Of a stretch of 64,000 bases of DNA, positions 58,642-64,000 are shown piece after piece. Numbering within the stretch: the first letter of the stretch is position 1; the number at the start of each line of letters is the position of its first letter. Source of the DNA: Luteimicrobium subarcticum. GTDB lineage: Bacteria; Actinomycetota; Actinomycetes; Actinomycetales; Cellulomonadaceae. A program made the translations under genes and the position numbers. The notes beneath the pieces are model-generated. The model was not told the origin of the DNA, made no database searches, and saw only the letters and a program-made list of their open reading frames with translations. The stretch covers positions 60,404 through 124,403 of the forward strand of contig NZ_PGTZ01000013.1 in NCBI RefSeq assembly GCF_002798015.1, written 5' to 3'.

Positions 58642-60081
58642 ATGTCGGTCGCCACCACCCACCCGTCCGCGGCGCTGCTGCGCTCCCTGCTCGCCGGGAC
58701 CACCGCCGACGTCCACCTGCCCGGCGAGCCCGGGTACGCCGTCGCGGCGATGCCCTGGAACGTCGCGGTGACGCAGCGGCCGGCCGCGGTCGTCGAGCCG
58801 CGCACGACCGCGGACGTCGCCGAGACGGTCGTCGCGGCCCGCCGTGCCGGGCTGCGCGTCGCCCCGCAGAGCACCGGCCACAACGCCGGTCCGCTCGCGA
58901 GGCAGGGGCTCGACGACGTCGTGCTGCTGCGCACCGGGCACCTGGACCACGTCGAGATCGACCCCGAGCGCCGGGTGGCGCGGGTCGGCGGCGGAGCGCT
59001 GTGGGCTCCGGTCGTGGAGGCCGCGGCGGCACACGGTCTCGCGGTGCTGCACGGCTCGTCGCCGGACGTCGCGGTCGCCGGGTACACGCTCGGCGGCGGC
59101 ATGTTCCTGTACGCGCGCAAGCACGGGCTCGCGGCGAGCCACCTGGTGTCGGCCGAGGTCGTCCTCGCGGACGGGTCGGTCGTGCGGGCGTCCGCGGACG
59201 AGCACCCCGAGCTGTTCTGGGCGCTGCGCGGCGGCGGCGGCAACTTCGGCGTCGTGACCGAGCTCGAGATCGGTCTCCTCGACCTGCCCGACGTGTACGC
59301 GGGGATGCTGCTGTTCGACGCGACGGTCCCCGGGCTGGCGGACCGCGTGGTCCGGACCTGGGCGGCGTGGGCCGCGGACGCGCCCGACGAGGTCACCACG
59401 TCGCTGCGGCTGCTGAACCTCCCGCCGCTGCCCGAACTGCCGCCGTTCCTGCGCGGGCGCAGCCTCGTCGCGATCGACGGTGCGGTGCTGGGCACCGACG
59501 GCGGCCCCGGGACGGACGAGGACGCGGAGCGGATCCTTGCGCCCCTCCGGGCGCTCGGCGCCGAGATGGACACGTTCGCGCGGGTGCCGGCGGCATCGGT
59601 CGTCCGCCTGCACATGGACCCCGAGGGCCCGACGCCCGGGCTCGGGCGGTCTGCCGTGCTCGGGGAGCTGCCGGACGACGCAATCGACGCGTTCCTCGCG
59701 TCCGTCGGGCCCGGCTCGGCGTTGCTCGCCGCCGAGCTGCGCCAGCTCGGCGGCGCCCTGTCCCGGCCGCACCCGGCGGGCGGCGCGGTGTCGTCCGTCG
59801 AGGGCGCGTTCCTGCTGTTCGGCGTGGGGATCCCGGCATCGCCCGAGATCGCTGCGGCGGTCGAGGCGAGCGCGGTCGGTCTCGTCCGTGCCATGGAGCC
59901 GTGGACGACGGGCGGGCACTACCTCAACTTCGCCGAGCAGGTCGTCGAGACCCGGACCGGCCACCGTGCCGAGGCGTGGGAGCAGCTCAAGGGGCTGCGC
60001 TCCGCGTTCGACCCGGACGACGTGCTCGTCGCGAACCACCGCGTCCCGCGGCTGTTCGAGGACGGCCGCGTCACGGACTGA
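58642..60081 (+). CDS. FAD-binding oxidoreductase (berberine-bridge/oligosaccharide-oxidase type)
   Basis: A 479-residue PCMH-fold flavoprotein. QSTGHNAGPLARQGLDDVVL (shortened; the His of GHN is the FAD-attachment site of this family), GALWAPVVEAAAAHGLAVLHGSSPDV and GGGMFLYARKHGLA make the FAD domain; ELFWALRGGGGNFGVVTELEI the cofactor loop; the C-terminal NFAEQ...AFDPDDVLVANH replaces the usual BBE signature FDP. It probably oxidises an alcohol or sugar with O2. It is intracellular. ATG 58642 follows GAGAGG. The 3' end carries a 14-nt tandem duplication that includes the stop codon (60071-60098). Confidence 0.87.
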   Translation: MSVATTHPSAALLRSLLAGTTADVHLPGEPGYAVAAMPWNVAVTQRPAAVVEPRTTADVAETVVAARRAGLRVAPQSTGHNAGPLARQGLDDVVLLRTGHLDHVEIDPERRVARVGGGALWAPVVEAAAAHGLAVLHGSSPDVAVAGYTLGGGMFLYARKHGLAASHLVSAEVVLADGSVVRASADEHPELFWALRGGGGNFGVVTELEIGLLDLPDVYAGMLLFDATVPGLADRVVRTWAAWAADAPDEVTTSLRLLNLPPLPELPPFLRGRSLVAIDGAVLGTDGGPGTDEDAERILAPLRALGAEMDTFARVPAASVVRLHMDPEGPTPGLGRSAVLGELPDDAIDAFLASVGPGSALLAAELRQLGGALSRPHPAGGAVSSVEGAFLLFGVGIPASPEIAAAVEASAVGLVRAMEPWTTGGHYLNFAEQVVETRTGHRAEAWEQLKGLRSAFDPDDVLVANHRVPRLFEDGRVTD

Positions 60082-60176
60082 GTCTCACGGACTGACTCTC
60101 GCCCCGCCTCGCCGAGGGTGACGCCCGCCTCGGCGGAGGCTCTGGTGACCCTCGGTGGACGTGGCTGGGCGGAGCG

Positions 60177-60545
60177 TCAGCGGGGGAGGGCGGCGGCGAC
60201 CTGGTCGCGGTGCTCCCGGTGCAGGCTGCGGACGCGGGCCATGCCGACGATCCCGGCGCCCGTGCCGCTCGACACGCGCTCGACGCGGACGACCGAGCCG
60301 GGCCCGTCCGGGGCGGCGAACACGGTCACGCGGAGCCGGAGGTGCTGGCGGCTCTTGCCGGCCATGGCGCCGAACAGCAGCGTCATCGCGGCGGAGCCGC
60401 GCTCACACGTCGCGGTGAACTCCGACTCGGGGGTGATGGTGAACCCCGCCGACGCGAGCGTGCCGTAGGCGATCTCGCGGGCCTCGGCGGCGGGCGCGGT
60501 GGTGCGGAGGTCGTCCTCGTGCAGGGTGAGGGTGGTGACGCTCAT
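60177..60545 (-). CDS. Hypothetical protein, about 120 residues
   Basis: A 122-residue cytosolic alpha/beta protein with no recognised family (TLTLHEDDLRTTAPAAEAR, FTITPESEFTATCERGSAAMTLLFGAMAGKS shortened). A single Cys lies at about residue 47. GAGAGGA precedes the ATG at 60545. Copies of the GCCGAGGGYGAC repeat flank it on both sides, suggesting that it lies in a recombination-prone interval. Confidence 0.55.
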   Translation of the reverse strand: MSVTTLTLHEDDLRTTAPAAEAREIAYGTLASAGFTITPESEFTATCERGSAAMTLLFGAMAGKSRQHLRLRVTVFAAPDGPGSVVRVERVSSGTGAGIVGMARVRSLHREHRDQVAAALPR

Positions 60546-60600
60546 CGGTGTCCTCTCGTCGGTGAGCAGGGTGCTGGAGCGCGGTGAGGCTACCAGTGCC

Positions 60601-60684
60601 TCCGCCGAGGGCGACCGCCCCGTCCGCCCAGGGCGACCGAACTGTCCGCTGAGGGCGACCGACCTTCCCGCCGAGGGCGACGAA
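60601..60684 (+). repeat. Degenerate GCCGAGGGCGAC tandem repeats
   Basis: The motif CCGMYNAGGGCGACCGA or its close forms occurs four times in about 84 nt: TCCGCCGAGGGCGACCG (60601), TCCGCCCAGGGCGACCG (60623), TCCGCTGAGGGCGACCG (60645) and CCCGCCGAGGGCGACGA (60667). The spacing is 22 nt. The last copy forms the left arm of a long palindrome. A related copy and an imperfect inverted copy lie at 60111 and 60145. Confidence 0.8.
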
Positions 60685-60733
60685 ATCGACCCGAGAAGGG
60701 TCGTGCTCGGTGGAGTTCGTCGCCCTCGGCGGG
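60667..60733. terminator. Large hairpin downstream of the racemase gene
   Basis: CCCGCCGAGGGCGACGAA (60667-60684) pairs perfectly with TTCGTCGCCCTCGGCGGG (60716-60733); the loop holds a second stem, CGACCC/GGGTCG (60687-60703). It is located 8 nt after the racemase stop and is a strong terminator, or a REP-like element of the repeat family just described. Confidence 0.85.
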
Positions 60734-60740
60734 CGGGGCG

Positions 60741-61511
<771 letters not shown>

Positions 61512-61556
61512 CTCTCCAGCGTCGCGCGCACCGACCCATCACGGAATCCCCGTGTT

Positions 61557-61575
61557 ACTCATCGGAGCCATAAGT
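61557..61575. promoter_or_regulatory. Candidate LysR operator
   Basis: ACTCAT (61557-61562) and ATAAGT (61570-61575) form an imperfect dyad with a 7-nt spacer. This fits the T-N11-A style of LysR operators and lies 12 nt before the regulator start in the 76-nt divergent gap. No clear -35/-10 is assigned. Confidence 0.45.
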
Positions 61576-61587
61576 CATGCTTGGGGT

Positions 61588-62577
61588 ATGGAGACGTCAC
61601 CGGCACCGAACCCGACCGCCAATCAGGCCCCCGCCGCGCCGACGCTCGACCCGCGCCGCCTGCTCATCCTGCGGACCGTCGCGCAGGAGGGGTCGATCTC
61701 CGCGGGCGCCCGGGCCCTCGGCTGGACGCAACCCGCCGTGAGTCAGCACCTCCAGGCGCTCGAGCGCAGCGCCCGCACCCCGCTCGTGCTGCGGCACGCG
61801 GGGGGTGTGACGCTCACCGAGGCCGGCCGGGCCGCCGTCGCGCACGCCGACGCCGTCGCCGCCCACCTCGACGCCGCCGCGCGCGAGATCTCCGAGCTCG
61901 CGGCGCTCGCGGGCGGGACCGTGCGGCTCGCCGCGTTCCCGTCGGCGCTCGCGGCCCTCGTCCCGTCGGTGCTCGCCCGGCTGGCCGCACGGACCGGTGT
62001 CGACGTCCGCCTCGTCGAGGCCGAGCCGCCCGAGGCGGTCGAGCTTGTCCGGTCCGGGGACGTCGATGTCGCCCTCACCTTCGGCTACGCGGACCCGGAC
62101 GAGACCGACCGGGCCTCCGGGCGGCCCGCCACACCGTCCGCGGACCTCCCGCCCGACCTGCGCGAGGTCGCCCTGGGGCTCGATCCCGTCGACGTCGTCC
62201 TACCGGCGGGCCACCCCGCCGCCGACGCCCCCGCCCTGACGCTCGCCGACCTCGCCGAGGACGACTGGGTCGCCGGGTGCGTCAGGTGCCGCGAGCACCT
62301 CGTCGCGAGCGCGGCGGCGGCCGGGTTCGCACCGCGGATCCGGCACGAGACGGACGACTACGTCGTCGTGCAGGCCATCGTCGCGCAGGGTCTCGCGGTC
62401 TCCGTGCTGCCGCGCACCGCGCTCGGTGCGTACCGGCATCCGGGCGTCGTGACGCGCGCGGTCCCCGGGCTCGACGGGCGCAGCCTGCACGCCCTGCACC
62501 GTCCGGGCGCGGAGCGTGTGCCCGCGGTCGCCGCGCTGCTGGCTGCGCTGCCGCCTGGCACGGCGAGCGACGGCTGA
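61588..62577 (+). CDS. LysR-family transcriptional regulator
   Basis: A 329-residue regulator with an N-terminal LysR HTH (LLILRTVAQEGSISAGARALGWTQPAVSQHLQALE, shortened) and a two-lobe periplasmic-binding-like effector domain (GTVRLAAFPSALAALVP, VDVVLPAGHPAA, QAIVAQGLAVSVLP). A Cys pair, CVRC, in the effector domain might sense metals or redox state. It is divergent from the aspartate-racemase family gene and probably controls it. ATG 61588 was selected for the best match to family start. Confidence 0.9.
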   Translation: METSPAPNPTANQAPAAPTLDPRRLLILRTVAQEGSISAGARALGWTQPAVSQHLQALERSARTPLVLRHAGGVTLTEAGRAAVAHADAVAAHLDAAAREISELAALAGGTVRLAAFPSALAALVPSVLARLAARTGVDVRLVEAEPPEAVELVRSGDVDVALTFGYADPDETDRASGRPATPSADLPPDLREVALGLDPVDVVLPAGHPAADAPALTLADLAEDDWVAGCVRCREHLVASAAAAGFAPRIRHETDDYVVVQAIVAQGLAVSVLPRTALGAYRHPGVVTRAVPGLDGRSLHALHRPGAERVPAVAALLAALPPGTASDG

Positions 62578-62584
62578 GCCGGCG

Positions 62585-63340
62585 TCAGGCCATGATGAAA
62601 GGGACCCGGCGGTCGCGAAGGATCTCGGCCACGGTCGCCACGAAGTCGGCGCTCAGATGGTCGCGCGAGGCGTCGGAATGCTCCCACAGCAGCGACCGCG
62701 GCGTGGATCCTCCGGCGGGGGCCACAAGGCAGTCCTCGAGTGCGTCGAGGTTCGACCCGAAGTATCCGCCGGGACCGTTCACGGCCTCCCCGATCTCGCA
62801 GAAGAAGCTGTCCTCGCCGACGACGCGTCGACCGTCGAGAACGCCGCCGACCGGCTCATCCTGAGCTGCGCGAGGATCCTCTTCTTCGGCCCATGCGCTC
62901 TGGACCACGTGAAGCCAGCTCGAGTGCGCCTCGACCGGATATCCCAGCCATTCGCCGCGGCGGCGCGGGCGCTCCCCGGCCCATTGCCGCCAGACGGCGT
63001 CCGCGTACGGAAAAGGGAGACTGTATCCGCGAAAGTCCAGCGTGCACTGAGCGGGGCCCTCCGACGATGCTGGGGCAGGCGGTCGAACAACCCGCACGCT
63101 CCCGATGCCGTACGACCCGATGACCCGGCCGTGCTGGTCGAGCACGTGAAGCTCGGCGTCGCGCAGAGAGTGACTGACGTCGGGATTCGCGTCGACGAGA
63201 CCGTCGAAGACGACATGTGCCGTGGATGTCTGCCCTGGCCACACAAAGAATCCTGACATCGTGCGCGCTGTGAGGCAGGCCCTGTCAACGCCATCTGCGA
63301 CGAGTCGGTACAGGGGTCGAGGCTCGGGATCAGGTGACAT
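62585..63340 (-). CDS. Barstar-domain immunity protein with N-terminal extension
   Basis: A 251-residue protein. The C-terminal 85 residues form a barstar-like domain: SFFCEIGEAVN, GGYFGSNLDALEDCL (the inhibitor helix that plugs the RNase active site) and a terminal VPFIMA strand. The first 150 residues are a separate beta-rich domain not recognised, containing LRDAELHVLDQHGRVIG. It immediately follows the toxin gene and should be its immunity protein. GGAG lies before ATG 63340; a longer start at 63388 would overlap the toxin end by 16 nt and is possible. Confidence 0.82.
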   Translation of the reverse strand: MSPDPEPRPLYRLVADGVDRACLTARTMSGFFVWPGQTSTAHVVFDGLVDANPDVSHSLRDAELHVLDQHGRVIGSYGIGSVRVVRPPAPASSEGPAQCTLDFRGYSLPFPYADAVWRQWAGERPRRRGEWLGYPVEAHSSWLHVVQSAWAEEEDPRAAQDEPVGGVLDGRRVVGEDSFFCEIGEAVNGPGGYFGSNLDALEDCLVAPAGGSTPRSLLWEHSDASRDHLSADFVATVAEILRDRRVPFIMA

Positions 63341-63372
63341 TGCCCAACTCCAGTCGTGGGTGAACGTGGCGT

Positions 63373-64000
63373 TCAAGCGGTCGCCCATCCCGAATCCGGG
63401 AAGTGCGGGGCAGAAAACTTTCTGATCGTGTCGTAGTGATCGATCGTCCAGCCCGTCACTGTACGACCCCCACCGAGGTCCTTCGCGAGAATCCGCGTCG
63501 TAGTTCCCTTCGCTCCAGCGACGTCGTACTCAACGGCGCCGGCCCAGAAGCGCTCGTGCGGGCGTCTGCCCTGAAAGACTTTCGGCTTGCCGGTCGCCGG
63601 ATCGATTCTCGGGACGCCGTTGCCAGCTCGGATGTCGTCGTAGGCGCTGGCGATCTTGTGCGACATCCCCCGTGGAAGGTCGTCGGAGAGTCGTCCGACG
63701 TGGGTGCCCATGTTGTGGACGAGGACTGCCGTGGTGCCGGCGAGGACGTAGTAGGTGTGGTGCGTGTGTACGTGGATGTTGTAGACGGGCACGCCGCCGT
63801 CAGGGTCGGTCTCTCCTGCACTGGCGCGGTCGGCTCGTTCGATGTCGATGGCATCGAGACGAACGGTCGCCGTGGGCGTCGTGGGGTCCGCGGCGGTGAC
63901 GAGCAGGTCGCCCGCGCGGAGGTCGCGTGCCGCGATCCAGCCGAGGCCGGCGACCATGAAGGGGTGCTCGTCGGTGGTCGTGACCCGTTGACCGTTGATG
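63373..64000 (-). CDS. C-terminal part of HINT-domain polymorphic toxin (RNase tip; gene runs off the right edge)
   Basis: The frame is open through the right edge, so only the last 208 residues are visible. First comes the end of an intein-like HINT pretoxin domain (VTTTDEHPFMVAGLGWIAARDL shortened, GDLLVTA, then VYNIHVHTHHTYYVLAG and the terminal VHN). A toxin tip of about 110 residues follows: RRPHERFWAGAVEYDVAGA, TRILAKDLGGG, TIDHYDTIRKF. It looks like a barnase-type ribonuclease, and the following barstar-domain gene supports that. HINT cleavage after VHN would release the RNase. The N-terminal delivery part (Rhs, WXG or other) is outside the window. Confidence 0.82.
   Translation of the reverse strand, partial: INGQRVTTTDEHPFMVAGLGWIAARDLRAGDLLVTAADPTTPTATVRLDAIDIERADRASAGETDPDGGVPVYNIHVHTHHTYYVLAGTTAVLVHNMGTHVGRLSDDLPRGMSHKIASAYDDIRAGNGVPRIDPATGKPKVFQGRRPHERFWAGAVEYDVAGAKGTTTRILAKDLGGGRTVTGWTIDHYDTIRKFSAPHFPDSGWATA

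Noticed and set aside
60601..60684. A CRISPR-like array, because of 22-nt spaced repeats
   Set aside because: Spacers of only about 5 nt and repeats of about 17 nt, no cas genes and no leader; it is a tandem/palindromic repeat.

Overview
The window reads as the chromosome of a high-GC actinobacterium. G or C fills nearly every third codon position, GTG starts are common, gene ends overlap as ATGA, and many promoters have TAGnnT -10 boxes right in front of leaderless start codons. Secreted pectinases, an S53 protease fusion, a lamin-tail/CBM protein, a family 31 glycosidase and F420-type enzymes suggest a soil or plant-debris saprophyte, plausibly a Micrococcales relative of Cellulomonas or Cellulosimicrobium. 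That placement is inference. No prophage, insertion sequence, CRISPR array or rRNA operon was seen.

Layout. 1-3.0 kb: two GH28 pectinases. 3.1-5.0 kb: a ClgR/PopR-like regulator divergent from clpP, then a vapBC module ending in a 27-nt G run. 5.1-14.6 kb: housekeeping and accessory genes (HhH glycosylase, VOC and RibD-like proteins, a 32-codon secreted peptide coupled to an ABC transporter, two HAD phosphatases, DUF1992, DUF421, an LLM oxidoreductase). 14.6-18.7 kb: a GAF-SpoIIE phosphatase, an ABC-F protein behind a leader-peptide attenuator, and a truncated sortase. 18.75-19.6 kb: tRNA-Gly(GCC) and a DUF1801 gene enclosed by 77-bp inverted repeats. 19.6-24.9 kb: LacI regulator, sugar-binding lipoprotein and GH31 glycosidase.

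25-35.4 kb is the most unusual block. It holds a two-component system, arsR-arsC, a GT2 glycosyltransferase, a DUF2064 transferase, a methyltransferase, a membrane molybdoenzyme and its partner, a GT87-like mannosyltransferase, an MTA phosphorylase and a sugar-nucleotide epimerase. Three copies of one sequence box lie at its divergent promoters, so it looks like a single regulon. Its product is unknown; a glycosylated nucleoside-derived or arsenosugar-like metabolite is one hypothesis.

35.4-39.5 kb: an SDR, an orphan solute-binding lipoprotein and a SulP anion transporter. 39.8-46.4 kb: a 43-nt G run, a 1383-residue beta-propeller/S53 peptidase, a TrmB/LuxR-type regulator and a MarR-azoreductase pair. 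46.5-50.3 kb: a secreted LTD-propeller-CBM protein and a PH/coiled-coil/SHOCT protein. 50.2-58.5 kb: nitrate assimilation (DUF6457, a MoeA-MobA fusion, NarK, nitrate reductase and its flavoprotein) with a candidate GlnR box. 58.6-62.6 kb: an FAD oxidase, palindromic repeats, and an aspartate-racemase family enzyme divergent from a LysR regulator. 62.6-64 kb: a barstar-like immunity protein behind the C-terminal end of a HINT-domain polymorphic toxin that runs off the right edge.
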